The notes under the pieces: model-generated | What the model was told of the DNA's origin: nothing | Database searches by the model: none | What the model saw: only the letters and a program-made list of their open reading frames with translations | Shown here: piece by piece, positions 11,456-24,785 of the stretch | Layout: each line of letters opens with the position of its first letter | Position numbering within the stretch: the first letter of the stretch is position 1 | Translations under genes and position numbers: made by a program | DNA from: Exobasidium rhododendri | Taxonomy: Eukaryota > Basidiomycota > Exobasidiomycetes > Exobasidiales > Exobasidiaceae | Direction of reading: 5' to 3' | DNA: 64,000 bases | NCBI GenBank assembly: GCA_026210745.1 | Contig: CP110632.1 | Span: forward strand, 3,161,001 to 3,225,000

Positions 11456-14400
11456 ATGCGTCCGCGACTGAAGAGAAACTTGACGCCTCCTGTGCCGTAC
11501 TTCGAACATAACCCAGACGACGAGGAAGTATTCTCCATCCACACCATCTCCTCTGATGACACACCACCTAGCCCGCCGAGAAAGCGAAGATCGCGACGAG
11601 TAAAAGCTACGAAGGCTTCCGATGATCGAGCTAGTCAGGCCCATGCAAGACGTGGCAGAGCTCAAGATGGTGGCAGTAATGGACTGCATCTAGAGAAGAG
11701 AGACAATGGTGCGCGGCCAGATATAGCAGATGTGGAGATCGTCACCATAAGCGATGCAGAGGAAGAGGGGTCTCCCAAGAAGACTTTGGACGAGGTGGAC
11801 GATGAAGACATAAAATTGGAAGAAGTAGAGGCACCTCTTCCTCAGCCGGATGTAACAGAAGAATCGGAAGAGCTGGGAATGGAATTTGAGGAAGTAGGCC
11901 CTGCTGAGCAGCAGGAAGACGATGATCACTCAAAAGCGTACGCAGAGGCTTACGAGGCAGCCGTCGCGCAGCAGGGTGATGGCGAGGGTGAAGAGTCAGC
12001 GCGGCCTATCTTCAAAGATGGCAAGGGTCAACTCGGTGGGATATCTGTATCGCTGTCTACACCTGCGAAGAAGGCAGCATTTGCCGCCAAAAGGAACGGC
12101 ATCACTACAAAAGATCGACAAACGAGAATGGCGGTGCACAAGTGGACCGTTCTTTGTCTCATTGCACATACAAAGAGACGCAATCTCCTGATCAATGACG
12201 AGGACTTACGAGACAAGCTGTACGCTTTGATACCCAACAATTACCTGGAGAAGCTGAGATTGATCCACCCGAAAAAGGTTCCAACACAAAATGAAAGGGT
12301 CCGTTTGTTTGAAGCTTTCCTGCGGGACTTGACGAGATGGTGGAGCTTCAAGTTTCGTCTCGATCCCAATCTGACGACTGGAGGTGCACTAAGGCAACCG
12401 AGTTCTGACCTCGCCGATGGAACGTATAAGCGACCGGGAGTAAGGGTAGACGGCTGGATTGTCGAGAGCGCTAAAGAAAGGGAGGACAGACATCGAGAAG
12501 AGAGGAAAGCGGAGAAGGAGAAGCAGCAAGAACAGGCACAGGCGGACGAAGCCGCGAGGAGCACCAAAAGGAAAGGAAAGGGCAAGGGAAAAGCTGTCAA
12601 AATGGATGTCGAACCTTCCTCCCCCTCTGCGCAAGTAAAGAAGAGGTCGCCATTCTTGTCAGAAATCACACTCTTTGGATCCGGTTCTTCCACGACGCCT
12701 GTTTTTCTTCGTCTTGCTTCTGGAACTGAGGTCATCGAGCGCGCAATTGACCTGGAAGGACAGCTTGAATTCATGTACGGATCTCGAGAGACGAAGGCTC
12801 AATTATTTGCTTCTCTCTGTAGAGCGCTCGGAATTCCATGTCGACTGGTGGTGAGCATTCAGACGCCCAGCTGGAGTGTGTCCGCTAGCAAGGTTGCATC
12901 GTCTATTGGTGCTGTGCAGAGTGATGGAGGCAAAGAGAGTAACCTGATCAAGAAGAAACGAGCACTGGGAGCCAGGAATGATAAGCAGAGACAGAAAAGG
13001 CAAGTAGCAAGTAGAGCGATTGACGCCATGACCAGCGACGATGAAGGCTTCTCCAGTGCCTTTTCCATTCCAGGCATCGACAGTGACACACTTTCTAGGG
13101 GAAGAAGCAGAAAGAGAAAGAGTAATGGATCCGCTTCACGGCCAATGAGCGTCGCCAGTACGGCTACGGCAAAGTCGACTTCGAGCGTCACCGCGATCGA
13201 AAAGTCTCCTCTAGCTGCTGCACGTCGGTCTGAGAGAAATCGGGTCGACGACGAGGAGCAAACGTTGCCAGAGACAGCAGAGGAGAGCTCTCTGGCCAAG
13301 GACAAGAATGAAGATTATCGCGATGAAAAGTGGAAAGACGTAGATGGCCCCCTGGAGGTCAAGTATGAACCGAAGTTGCGCATCCAGAAGCCCAAAGCAT
13401 TGAAAGCGTCCGAGATAGGTGCCGATACGTTGAGTGATGTGGAGCCAGTGGATGCCTCTGCACCGCCGACGATGTGGGTAGAAGTGTTTAGCAAGCCATG
13501 GCAAAGATGGATCACGGTAGACCCGGTCCGAGGCTTGGTGGAGCCGACGGGAAATCGACAGATGGAGCCGGTACCATCGGACAAGAGCAATCGTCTGATT
13601 TATGTTGTTGCGTTTGAGGAAGATGGATATGCTCGCGATGTCACTGCAAGGTACACAAAGACACTGAACAGTCGAGTTAACAAGATGCGGCCACCACCGG
13701 TTAAAGTGGGAGGACAGATCTTCGATTGGTGGGCGAAAGTGGTGGAAACGATCCATCGACCGCAGAAGCTAGAAAGGGATGCGATCGAAGACGTCGAGCT
13801 AGAAGGAGCGGCAGCCAAGGAGCCGATGCCGTCTAGCGTAGCAGCTTTCAAGGAGCATCCAGTGTACACGCTCGAGAAACACCTCAAGAGAGACGAGGTC
13901 ATCTTTCCGCCGAAACAGGCCGGAACTTTTCAAGGCATGCCCGTCTTTCTGAAGGCCAATGTGGTAGCATGTCGTAGTGCTAGACAGTGGTACAATCAAG
14001 GAAAGGTTGTCAAGGACGGAGAAGTGGCGTTGAAGTGGGTAAAGAGTCGCGGCTACACGATTGCTAACAAGCGAGCGGAGGAGGAAGCAAGGATGCAAGG
14101 GCAGGAAGCATTGCAGGAAGGTTTGTATGCGCTCTTCCAAACGGAGCTATACCGTGCTCCACCTGTTGTTGATGGAAGTATATCGACGAACAGCTTTGGC
14201 AACATCGATCTATTTGTAGATACAATGCTACCAGAGGGCGCAGCTCACGTCCCGTACAGCGGTGCAGTGAGGGTGGCCAAGAAGCTGGGAATTCAGTATG
14301 CGGAGGCCATCGTGAGTGTCGTCATACGTCTCTATTCTTCCGTTTCTACCAGCTAATCCGTACCATCTCCTCTTCTCGAAAAAGACTGGCTTCGAGTTTC

Positions 14401-14666
14401 GAAAGCATCGGTCCAATCCGAAAATGACCGGAGTCGTGATTGCGATTGAAAATGAGGAGATGCTTCTGGAGGCGCTGGAGGAAGACCAACACATGACTGC
14501 TGAAAAGGAATACCTCAAGAAGCAGGAAAGGCTATTCAAGAATTGGAAGAAGCTGCTCAACAGTCTCAAGATTCAGGAACGTATTCAGCGAGAGTACGGC
14601 GAGAAGCAAGAGGCCGTGGAGAAGGCACTGTCGATTTCTACCGCAGCAGGTACAAGGGAGAAATAG
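11456..14666 (+). CDS. RAD4: DNA damage recognition protein Rad4/XPC
   Basis: Nucleotide excision repair factor that, with Rad23, recognises helix-distorting lesions in nuclear DNA. Exons 11456-14311 and 14385-14666 give 1045 residues. The acidic N-terminus is followed by a helical region (VHKWTVLCLIAHTKRRNLL, near residue 225). A split transglutaminase fold comes next: ALGIPCRLVVSIQTPSW near 460 and MWVEVFSKPWQRWITVDPV near 675. Then come the beta-hairpin domains: BHD1 (VYTLEKHLKRDEVIFPP, near 805), BHD2 (GMPVFLKANVVACRSARQWY) and BHD3 (NSFGNIDLFVDTMLPEGA). The splice joins AEAI to TGFEFRK inside BHD3. The gap between the two transglutaminase halves is a long Lys/Ser-rich insertion. A Lys/Glu-rich helical tail follows BHD3. 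Confidence 0.95.
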
Positions 14667-14842
14667 ACATTCAGTGCATCTTACATGTACAAGCGAAGAC
14701 GAAATTCAAATACAAGCACACACTCCGATGCACATTAGCAGACACAAAGCGGGCGTATGACGGAAAGGGGATGGGTAAAAGGCGGGAGGGTGGTAGGAAT
14801 GAGAAGGGCGAGGAGAGAAGAGAGGGAGGGAGGGAGCAGCGG
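14667..14842. other. Short convergent gap between RAD4 and WHI5-like genes
   Basis: Shared 3' region with purine-rich sequence (GGGAGGGAGGG near 14826). No gene is seen. Confidence 0.4.
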
Positions 14843-16192
14843 TCACTCGTCCAGCGGTCGCGACTTCTTGGCGGTACCGAAGCGAGGACTGGATTGGAGA
14901 ACAGGTGGCTGTCTTCCGGGTGTAAGGACGTGCATCCTCTCCTCTATCCTCTGCATGTCTTGATCCGCTTCCAAGGCGTCGTCGTTGTAACAATAATCAC
15001 TACTACTGCCACTATTACTGAATCGAGCACGACTCTTTGTACCTTTTGTCGGTGTATCGTCGATTCTGTTCAGTCGAGGTGTTCCGCTGGCCGAATTTAG
15101 TCGCATTCTCGGCTGAGGAGAGGGGGAAACGTGGAGGAAGTCTCCGTAGCTGAAATTGGAGCCGGGCGCCTTGGGTGTCAAGGGCGTGTGAAGGGGTGGT
15201 GGAGTGCGTGGCGTTTCATTGAGGAAGGGATCCGTCTCCAGCTTGATGCCTCGCGTGAGTGATTGATCAACAAGCGCGTCGCTGATCACTTCTTCTTTGC
15301 GACTGTCACCTTCCTTTGCCAGGAGAATCATTCGTGGACCTGCCCCTCGTCGGGTGGGCGTGGTGGGACACGGTGAGGAATCGTTCGAATCGAGTTCAAA
15401 GGACGAACTCCGTTTGATGCGCTTGTGGTGGGATTGGGGCGGCGTCATGGGAGGCGAAGTCAGTCGTTTCATGGACGTTGGCACAGGTGTTCTACGCATG
15501 GAAAGAGCGGGTTGAAGCGTCAAAGAAGAGGAGGAGGAGGGCAGAGCTGATGAATCGATGGCGTCTTCCTCTCCTTCCAGAGCGTCAGTCAGTCTTTGCG
15601 AGGCTGTGCGCTTAGAGTCCACTACGAAGACGTCTTCAAGGCTCGGTGTTGCACCGGGAAATCGATGCTGATGACGGCCACGATTGGGAGAGGGAGAAGC
15701 CGCGAGGTCTAGTAAGGAATGAGCAGCTGCTTCATTCCCTTCATTCAGATCCACTCTATGCATCGCAGACTTCTCCTTTCTTTCTGACTTGATCTTCGAA
15801 GATTCGGAAGAGAAGGGGGAAGAGTGATTGTGGCCTCCTGCTACCAGTGATAACAGACCGGCAAATCTATCAGTCTCTGCTTGTTGCTCATAGCTGTGGT
15901 CGTCTCCGTGATGATGGAGAAACTGCACGTTACTGGAGACGTTCCTCGACCGAGGTGTGCTTCCGCTTGCAATGCCTAGATCTTGCGCCAAAGAAGACGC
16001 GGGATGCCCGTTCGGTAGGACTGACCCTCCAGCGCTTCGCATCCTCTGTCTTTTCGAAGGTGAATCAAAGTGCTGTTGCGATCGAAGACCTCCCTGGTAC
16101 TGTGCACTCTTGATAGTAGAACTGTTCCTACGATTGAACTGAGAAGGGGAGCCGATGGGAAAGGCAAAAGATTCGTGATGACGTTGCTGTTG

Positions 16193-16223
<31 letters not shown>

Positions 16224-16930
16224 CAATGTGGCGATACCGTCAATCGAGGGGACGAGGCCAATTTCTCCAAATGTGCCGAACTACCCTGTCGAACATGGGG
16301 TGAGCGTGCCATGGTCGGCGATTGACGCGGTGGCGATGGCGTGACGGGATGAGGTAGAACGCTGTTGGGCTTCTCTTGACTCAGTCGGGTGTATGCCGGT
16401 CCAAAGATTGCTTCGTATAGAGAGGGCTCCTTTGCCTTTGATGTCGCATCAGCTGTCGCCTTCTTGTCCGGGATGCTAGAACTAGCAAGAGTACTAGTAA
16501 AAGAGGGAGATGCAGAGAAGGGCGAAAGTTGTGCAGAATGCAGAGAAGTGCTCGGAAGAACTTCAGTAGACAGCTGATCGATGCCGAGTCCAAGCCCCAC
16601 GTTGTAGGCAAGATCGAGAGATGGCGATTTGTGAGCGATGCTAGGGGATGACGAAAAGACTGATGAAAGAGGTGACAGGCTGTTGGGCCAAGCTTCTTTC
16701 AGGGACTGCACCGACACGCTGGCTTCTCCGTTCGTCTTGATCGTAGCAAAGGCGAGTCTGTCTCGCAGGATATGGGCGGCCTGAGTGTAGGAGCGTCATG
16801 TGTAAGAGAGAGAGAGAGATAAGAAAGTGCAAAGGTGTACGCGCAAATGACACACTCGTAGGCCGGCACTCACCTTTTCTATCTCCATCTTGCGGATGTC
16901 CGCCTTGGATTTGCGCTGGCCCTTGACCAT
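14843..16930 (-). CDS. Whi5/Nrm1-like protein with GTB-type motif and polyglutamine
   Basis: Exons 16930-16874 and 16780-14843 give 664 residues. The first exon codes for MVKGQRKSKADIRKMEIEK and the second opens with AAHILRDRLAFATIKT. This start resembles the GTB motif by which Whi5, Nrm1 and related G1/S repressors bind SBF/MBF transcription factors. The rest is disordered, rich in Ser/Pro with many SP and TP sites (SPPMTPPQ, RTPPPLHTPLTP), as expected of a CDK-regulated repressor. A glutamine run lies about residues 205-220. Only the short motif and the composition support the call; no globular domain is seen. The intron keeps phase 0 and the ATG at 16930 is the first in frame. Confidence 0.55.
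16182..16223. repeat. CTG/CAG triplet tract coding polyglutamine
   Basis: About fourteen triplets, mostly pure CTG on the plus strand with a few TTG interruptions at the left end. On the minus strand they read as CAG and CAA and code for a glutamine run in the Whi5-like protein. Confidence 0.9.
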
Positions 16931-17906
16931 CTTCAGGATGAAAGTGAAGGAGATCTCGCGACAATGTTCGGTATCTTGCTTGTGGTAGGAGAGTACAAGT
17001 GAAGGATAGCGATGGCAACGGCAAAGACGATCGCAACGATGCAGATGATCGGACTTTCTCTTTCTACTGCTAATAGTTGCTAGTTCAGGTTCCGCCGCCT
17101 TCGTGTGGAGATTCGAGACGGTGGGTGGAGAGCGCGGGATGAGTCCCCACTGGTTGATGAGCGCTGGCGTTGTGTCAAAGAAGAAAGCAAGGGATGGACG
17201 ATGGTGCTTGGTGTTAGGTGCGTCTTCATGCAGAACAAAGGGTGGCCATCAGCATACAAATCTCTTTCCGTTGATGAGAGGGGAAAGGGAGGAAGTGAAA
17301 TGAGGGAAATTTGTGAGACGGAAGCGCGTCGCGTCGTCTGACGCGCTGTAGCGTGTAAAGGGGAACAGAGTGCGGCCATTGGAGGCACATCGCGACTCTA
17401 TTATTCTGTGAAGTGAACAATGCGCGCCGCGCAGTTGTGGCTACTTTATACGTGTGTCAGACTGCGCAACTGCCGGAAACGATTTCAGGTTGTATTTCAT
17501 TAGCAAGAAACGATTATTTGATGAGAATGAAAGTGGAATATATTTCACGTAGGGGTAAAGGCAAAGATAACCTTATGCAGAGTGGGCGAAGGGGAAGGCC
17601 AAGGAACTACTAATGCAGGCATTGCAGCGTACTTAAAGTTTAACCTCCAGCGGCATCGAACTTAGATGATGCATCTTGTTTGACGTGGATGCTACGAGAA
17701 ACGTGCCACCCTGCTGATGGTAATGACTATATGTTCCCACCCCGCACAAGAGGAGCCACAGATCTCTCTCGTACAGGAGGGAGAAGAGAATGCGGCAGAG
17801 GCGATTGTTGCAAAGACAGTCCTGAAAAGATATACAATTGATTGCTGATGTCGTAGGAGGCACGAGCGCGCACACATACACACACACGGCATACACTACA
17901 AGTAGA
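16931..17906. other. Intergenic region between WHI5-like start and GIT1-like stop
   Basis: About 975 bases holding the Whi5-like promoter and the permease 3' region. A short CA-rich stretch (CACACATACACACACAC) lies near 17871-17887. Open frames here are short and have no recognisable content. Confidence 0.45.
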
Positions 17907-19614
17907 CTACAAAGAGTGCTCTTCGGTGGTAAGATTGTGGCCCTTGCCCAGCGAGTCGATAACGTCGGAAGCCTTGTGTTCACGAGTACTTCCGTCACCC
18001 ATGTAGCCATCCCAGCCATTTGCCAGTAAATACTGCCTCCAAGCTTCATCTTCTGTTGCCAAATCGAACTTAGTGGTATCGGGAATGAGGAAAAAGGACA
18101 CCAGCACCCCTATGACACCTATACCAGCCGCTATGATGAACACAAATCTCGTTCCGATAGAGTTTTCTACGGGCTTGAAGACTTCTGTTCCGACGACTGC
18201 TCCTACTTTACCGATGGCAGCACTAAGACCATAGGCGGTTCCACGGAGCGAAGTTGGATACGACTCTGCTGATGCTAGTCCCATGATCGATCCTGGCCCG
18301 AAATTGCCCATGGAGGAAAGTAAGCCGTAGAGCACGACAAAGAGGGCAGGAATCGTGATGATGTGATCCCAAGCAAGACCGATGATCAGTCCCAAGACTA
18401 GGTAGCCACCGAACCCGATCACCAATTGAAGTTTAGATCCGAGATACTTGACCGTGAATGCGCCTAAGATGGCACCAGGGAGGGCGATCGCACCCAGCAA
18501 AAGTTGGTACTCGCCCGTCTTTAGGAGTGTAGGTTTGGTGAGAATACTTGAGATGATCGTTCCACTGAATGCACCGTTGGAAAAGGAGACAAAGTCGTAC
18601 AGAAACCAAGCGCCACAAGTACCGAGTAATCGCGGCCAGTACCGTTTCAACGCGAGCCAGTAAGGTACGTTTTGTCGAATAGCACTTGCTCGATACAGCT
18701 TGCTGTTCAGCATCTTCCAACGAAAGTAAAACACCGATAGAGGAAGCAAAGCTCCGAATCTTGACGGTGAAGAAACGCGAATGAAAATTTTGATGTGAGT
18801 GAGGAAAGACCGTGAGACTCCACTCTGTCACCCGCGCTATACCACAAACTCACCCATAACAGACCCGCCAAACAATGTCCAGTCTTCTAGCATCCTGTGC
18901 TGATGTAGTGTTGTCGTACTTTGAAATACTCAAGACAATGAGGAAGAAACTGACCGCTAAAGGACCGCCCAACGACAAGACAACGTTGGTACACAAAATA
19001 AAGATGCCTGATCTCTTTGCTTTACCGTACTTCTCATTTGCTGCTTCACTGGCACTCGTCGACGACGCAGGATATTCGCCGCCCACCCCATAACCTATGG
19101 CTCCCCTCGATACCACTAACCACCAGAAAAGAGCATTGACACTTCCATGTACAGGTGTTGCACCCGTTGCGAAGATAGCACCAAGGACAAGGAGTACGGT
19201 AGAAGTCACAATCGCGCTCTTACGACCCACGCGATCACAAATGACGCCCACTGAAATCTGGCCTAAGACTGCTCCAACAACTAGCGCATTTGATATCCTA
19301 GTTGATACAGCGGAAGAGTATACTGCTGATCCATATCTCTTTGAGAAAAGCGTGTTCAGCATTGTCTGACAGTTGTTTTGATAGCCGTCACTTATGAGCG
19401 CTGATCCAGCAGCCAAGACGGTGAACACATCACTGTGCTTTGCTCTGCTTTGTTCGTTTGGATTCAGCGGTTGAGAGATGTCGTAACCATCCGATGTTTG
19501 CGGATTATGAGGAGATAGATCTACATCCGATGAAGACTTCTCCCTTCCTAGTGACAATCTCTTGTCCTCTTCAGTGGAAACTCTGTCTACCTTTTGGACA
19601 ATGTCGAAGTCCAT
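17907..19614 (-). CDS. MFS permease, Git1-type glycerophosphodiester transporter
   Basis: Plasma-membrane proton symporter of the major facilitator superfamily, sugar/phosphate branch. Git1 relatives take up glycerophosphoinositol or glycerophosphocholine. Exons 19614-18854 and 18759-17907 give 537 residues. After an approximately 60-residue cytosolic N-terminus, the first helix region begins FTVLAAGSALISDGYQNN. The MFS loop motif appears as CDRVGRKSAI. GYGVGGEYPASSTSASEAAN is the diagnostic block of the Git1/Pho84 side of the family. The second half has ASAESYPTSLRGTAYG and an IPDTT end to the last helix. Twelve helices can be traced. A phosphate or other organophosphate substrate is possible. 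The intron keeps frame (VCYG joined to FGALLPLS). Confidence 0.8.
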
Positions 19615-20492
19615 CAAAAGTTTGCGAGGAGGAGTGGGAGAGGAGAGAGATGTAGTGAGATATGTGGGTCTACGTTGTAGGAGGGAGAAGTCCTTTACGA
19701 TGAGGTTAGCTCTTTATAACTCTATTGACCGTCTTCAAAGAAGTAATCTTAGACTTTCAAGTTGGAATCTGTGTCGTCGCCCTCGGTCGCTCGTCCACCT
19801 GTTCCTGGCTAGAATTTCTAGATAGTAGCTTTGAACTCTTTTCTTCTCGAGACCCTCCAGTCGTATGGGGAAAAAGAAGACAGAAGGTGCCGGCGAGGAG
19901 AGGGGCAAAGAGATAGGCAGAGGAGAAGGACATGCATAAATAATTTACCTTACAAAAGATCGAAAGATGCTTATTCACGAAAGAGGCTAATAGGACGCTA
20001 GAAGAAGGATCAGAGTAATGATCATTAGAATTACCTTTGCTATTGAAGAGGCCGAGCGAATACAGATTTCATATCATGTGGAGAATCTAATGCAGGCGGC
20101 TAGGATAGATAAACGGTGACTTTTTCCCAATAAGATGGTCATCTGGCCGGCGCAAAATGCCGGTCGACATCAGCGAACGTGGGCAGGGCCATACTCAACC
20201 TTTAGTCGGGATACCTTCGGCGGGCGGCGGCATTGAGATGTGTATCAAAGGAGCTTCCAATCGACACACCCATGAGGAGGAATCTTGTTTGTGTGCTGCA
20301 ATTTGCACAAGAAATGAGAGCTTCGCACGATTTTGACTTCTTCTCACAGTGATTCGCCATAAGGATAGGGGGATCATATGGTACAAGGAATGACGTTGCA
20401 AGAGGTAACGCAGGGCAGGGGCACATAAGCAAGAGGATAGAGGGTATAAGGTTGAGAGAAAGCCCTCTTTTTGGTGACAGGGAAATGGCGTT
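19615..20492. other. Intergenic region between GIT1-like promoter and DENN gene 3' end
   Basis: About 880 bases. AT-rich sequence near 19930-20110 and a CT-rich segment before the permease start. No supported gene or RNA is seen. Confidence 0.45.
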
Positions 20493-23400
20493 CTAGGACG
20501 AAGGCATCGGCTCGCTCTCCAGTGTAGTGTTCCCGAGCATGATCTCGTTGGTGTGGACGGGAGGTGCGATACTAGCGGGTGAAGGAGATAGAGAGATGCT
20601 TGGGGTGCTGTCGGTACTCTTGTCTCCCACATCTACTTCTATGGCAGGAGAACTCTCAGCGGCGATCTGTTGTTTCCAGGGATTAGATGGATTTCGTTGC
20701 TCTGCCACCTGCGATTTCTGTGCCGCCATCGGGACTGAGGTAGGAGTAGATCCATTCGATTGCTTGGTTGCACCACCGCTAGCACCAGTGACATTCCCCG
20801 CACTAGTAGAAGCCGGCGTCAAATTGCTAGATTGAGAAGACGATGGGCTCGAGAGCATGTTCGTTCCATTGGCAAGAGTAGGAGCCACTCCGGCGGTACT
20901 GTCAGAAGAAGTGTTGCCCAGACCTTGGGAACCACTTCGATTTTGTTTCCTTCTCAATTTCACGTCCATTTCCCCCTTGACATTCTCCATTGGTTCGTAG
21001 TCTATCGCTTCACCTCGGCCATCTTCACTGCCATGTCCTATACTCGAGTCGGCTCTGCCCATTCCCGACAGATTCCCTCCGCCATGGCCAAGACTACTCG
21101 GTGTTCGATACTCGTACCGCGAATGTGAACTTGTATTACTGCCTCTCCTTGCTCGTCTTCTCTCATTCTCACGCTCATACGTTCCACTTCTCCTCCCTTC
21201 CAACTGTGTCAGCGTGTTCTCCAATTGAGCTTGGATTCGACTAATTTGACTAGTGACAACGGAAGTCCTTTGCTGAATCTCATAGTTCATTTGATCGTCT
21301 GGGAAGTGGTTAACGTGCGAGGATGCGGAAGGCGCCACTGATGTTGTGTTGTAATTGTTTCTATGCTGCATCCTTTCACCTCGATCGTGTGACAGACTGC
21401 GCACATGACCGTTCGAAGAAGCGGCGTCCTCGTGACCACCTGCTTGGCTGTTTCCCCGACTCAATGCTCTGCCTGGTCTACCCTGAGATATCTTTGCTTC
21501 TGCCATCGCTCTAGACTTCAGGATAAATTCCGCTGCTTGAGAGGGTGTCATGCTGATCTGAGAGCCAGTGGGACTATCGCTCCGTGCCAGTGGATTGTAC
21601 GAAGATGAGTGCAAGGGCAGATCCAGCCTCGACAAAGACAAGGAAACATCCTCTACCCCACCTGAACCTGAAATCACTGCCCGAATCTCATCCATCATAG
21701 CTTCTCTTTCGGTCTCCAACGACTCCATGGCCCTCTGCATGGAGAGCAGCTCCGCCTGTGCCTCTTCTCTGGCAGCTTCTGTCTCTTTTAGTTGCATCTG
21801 AATTTGAATCTGCTCCAAGTCCCTTTGCGCCAGGGAAGAACTCAAGCGTCGGCTCTCCCTTCGTTCTTTGTCGACCTTGGAGCGCAAATCGTTGGCTTCC
21901 TTTGTCAGTCGATCGACCAGCAACTGGATCTTACTGAATTGATTTCTCCACATTTCACTTTCGCTCATCAGGAACGCAAGTCTCTTGTTCAGCCTTCCAA
22001 TCTTGTTCTCCAGACCGTCTCTCGCATCCACAAACGTACTTGCTCTCTTTCGCAGTGCTAAGATGGACGACAATTCTGACTCTGAAATCCCATTCATTTT
22101 GTTGTTCCGAGACTTCAACACCTTCTTCAGGAACGTATTCTTTGTACCTTCTCGCAGGACCTTGTCAAACGCTTGGATCACGCTGACTTGATCCCACCAG
22201 GTCGGAACAGTCAACTGCTCATAAGCTGAATTGTTATCTGTGGTAATCATCTCGCTCAAGGGTCGGAATCTGCCGCCAGGGTACGCTTCAATGTACTCTC
22301 TCGGTGGGCTGCATTCCAAGCTACTAACAAAGACGGCCTGCATCAGTCTTCTCTTCCTCTTTTCCCGATTTTGCTTTGTGGAGATGGCTCCCAACGGTGG
22401 TCTCACGCAGTTGACAAAGTTGATGTCCAGATCGACTACACAGACTTCTTTCGACGGCTTCGAAATACTTCTCAATTCTGTGTTGATCGCAATGATCCAC
22501 GAACCAGGATCCTCCAGGTAAATCTTGACATCTCGAGCGTGGCAATTCTGATTCGCAACACCCCTCCATCCGCACAACTCAATTAGATGCTTGATCGTTT
22601 CCACGGCTAGCCCAAGCAAAGCAGGATGACGTGATTGAAACAACACCCTTCCATTGGGTGCCAGCGCTACTTCACAGATGGTCAGAATGTTGTCCAACGA
22701 GAGTGTCTTGAAGATTGGCCACATTGACAGATCAGTACCAATCAAACCGGTGCCCCACTCCATCGCACCTGGGAAGGTACAATGAAAGGACAAATCCTTC
22801 TCGGGTGACCCCACGATGAACTTTTCCCCCAGTCTGGGTGCTGGATGGCGTAGGATGGTCGACATGAGTTGATTGTGCATCTCGATGTTGCGGCTGTACT
22901 TGTGCCACGCCATCTTGTTCCAGTCCCCTAATAGATTGTAAAGAGGGTAGCGAGACACGATACAAATAGCATAAGGCATGAAGAACGTACTATTTGGCAG
23001 AGAGAAGCGATGTGACAATCGACTTGTCATCTGATCCTCGTCGTCTTCCTCCTCCTCTGCCGTCTGACTCGCTTCTCCTCTTCCTTTGCTCCTCTTCGGG
23101 ATTGTTGTAGTCGTCGTCGCTGACCCTCTCTGTTTCGCCGCTCTAGTCAATTCCTTTCGAATCATCTTCGCTCTCTTATCGTCTGCGGCACTCCAAACAG
23201 TCAAGACAACTCCATAGAATGTTGCCAAGCTAGGCCCTTCGTCGAGATCACCAGAAGTAGTTCCTTGGACTTTCTGGCGATTCTCCAGTCCAAAACCTTC
23301 TCCTACGCCACTGGCTGCATTTGCCTTCCCTACCGATACGCCCACCGATCCCATTGCCTTCCGACCATCTGTCTGGCGATTGTTCGCACTTGAAGAAGAC

Positions 23401-24785
23401 GAGCTACTGGTGGTCGGCACACTGAAGGAGAAAGAATGTGACGTCGCCAAAGGTGGATAATTTCCTTGCTCAGCTACAATTTCGATCTCTCGTGTGAAGG
23501 AGAGTTTCAGCGCTTTCGAAAGAACTCTCGCAGTCTCTGCTTTTTCCACTCCTCCTCTACCATCTGTCATCTCGATGAATTTAGGATTACTCGGCTTCTT
23601 TCCACCAGAATCTCTCCCACTCCATTTACTAGCACCACTCTCCTTTGGTACTTCAGGTACTCTCTTGCTAAGCACTTCAGCAGGTGTTGGACAGATAGAG
23701 CATCCTAGGACTTCTGGTCTCCAGAATCTTCCAATGGCACCTTCTGCGTGGTGAACACCTGCAACGCAGTCCTCTTCTGCTAGCGTCCAAACGGATGGAT
23801 CTTTTGGAAGTCCGAAAACGGCATAAAGCTGTGCAATCGTATTACCGTCCCCATCGCCCTTCTTCTCACTTGCCCATTGAGTCCCTCCATTCGTGTCTTT
23901 GTCCTTAGTCAACGTAGAAGCAGATGCGGAGGAATGTAGGCCATTCATCGACTTGAATTTTCCATTCAATTTAGAGTACCCTTGCGTGCTTGCAATGGGA
24001 GGACCAGGCGCCCCAAGCTGATCATCTTCTTCTCTTGAGCTGACTCGAGAAGCATTGGGCATGACACTCCGATACAGGTTGCTCGTATCCCCCTTCCCAG
24101 ACTCGGATGTGTGTGCGGTTCTCACTGGCACACCTTCTGACGTACTCTGAGAGCTTTGTGCGCCTCGCATGGGTGTGGCATCACCCGTAATTGAAGCTTG
24201 TGTCGGTGTCGAGACTAGATCCTGCCGCTTGCTGTGCTCCTGCGTCGGGGTGCGAGTATTGCTCCTGGACGGAACATCGCGCTCTGTTGGCAAAGGAGAT
24301 GGCAGGTTGTACACTTCATATGGCTGCTCAGCCGGGTCGGAAGTATCATGGTTCGACCCAGATACTTCCACACTAGAGGAAGGTCTGATCTTCTCTCCCC
24401 CAGGAGCTGGTGGGAGTGACTTGTTGTTGAGTGGCAGGGCAGGGACAGGGGGAATATCTATCGAGCTGGACGAGACGTCCTGATCTCGAGACTGAGGAAT
24501 TTTTTAAAGTTTGACTTTATTTCATCAGCTTCTACACTTCTTTTACTAAATCACCCCTGCTGGACTCTCAACACTCACCTTGCCACTCTTAAAGCTCTTG
24601 CGACTAGCACTGCTTCGTATACTTCGTAGACTCTCGCTGGATTTTCTTGAAGCTATCCGCATCAAGTTTCCGATGCCAGAACTGGCATTACTCGCTGAAG
24701 ACATGCCCAAATCTCTCCATTTTCTTCTCGGCGTCGAAGCGGTGCTCGAGATGGAGGCATCATCGTATGGAATGGATAGAGACAT
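20493..24785 (-). CDS. DENN-domain protein with coiled coil (probable Rab GEF)
   Basis: Exons 24785-24579 and 24491-20493 give 1401 residues. DENN domains act as exchange factors for Rab GTPases in membrane traffic. The conserved upstream DENN part appears near residues 290-345 (LPKDPSVWTLAEEDCVAG, GRFWRPEVLGCSICP). The core DENN spans about 560-800 (MPYAICIVSRYPLYNLLGDW, DNILTICEVALAPNGRVLF, then the downstream block WWDQVSVIQAFDKVLREGT). It is followed by a heptad-rich coiled coil, about 855-1010. The N-terminus and the last 350 residues are low-complexity Ser/Thr/Asn/Gly sequence. The start is the first ATG; upstream in-frame codons are non-ATG. The first exon's Ser/Arg-rich segment looks like a kinase target. 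The specific Rab cannot be told. Confidence 0.8.

Noticed and set aside
13211-13756. Long open frames antisense to RAD4
   Set aside because: They lie opposite a conserved domain-coding exon and show only the mirror of its codon pattern.
17871-17887. CA-rich stretch as a telomere-like or CRISPR-like repeat
   Set aside because: Too short and simple; an ordinary dinucleotide microsatellite in a 3' region.
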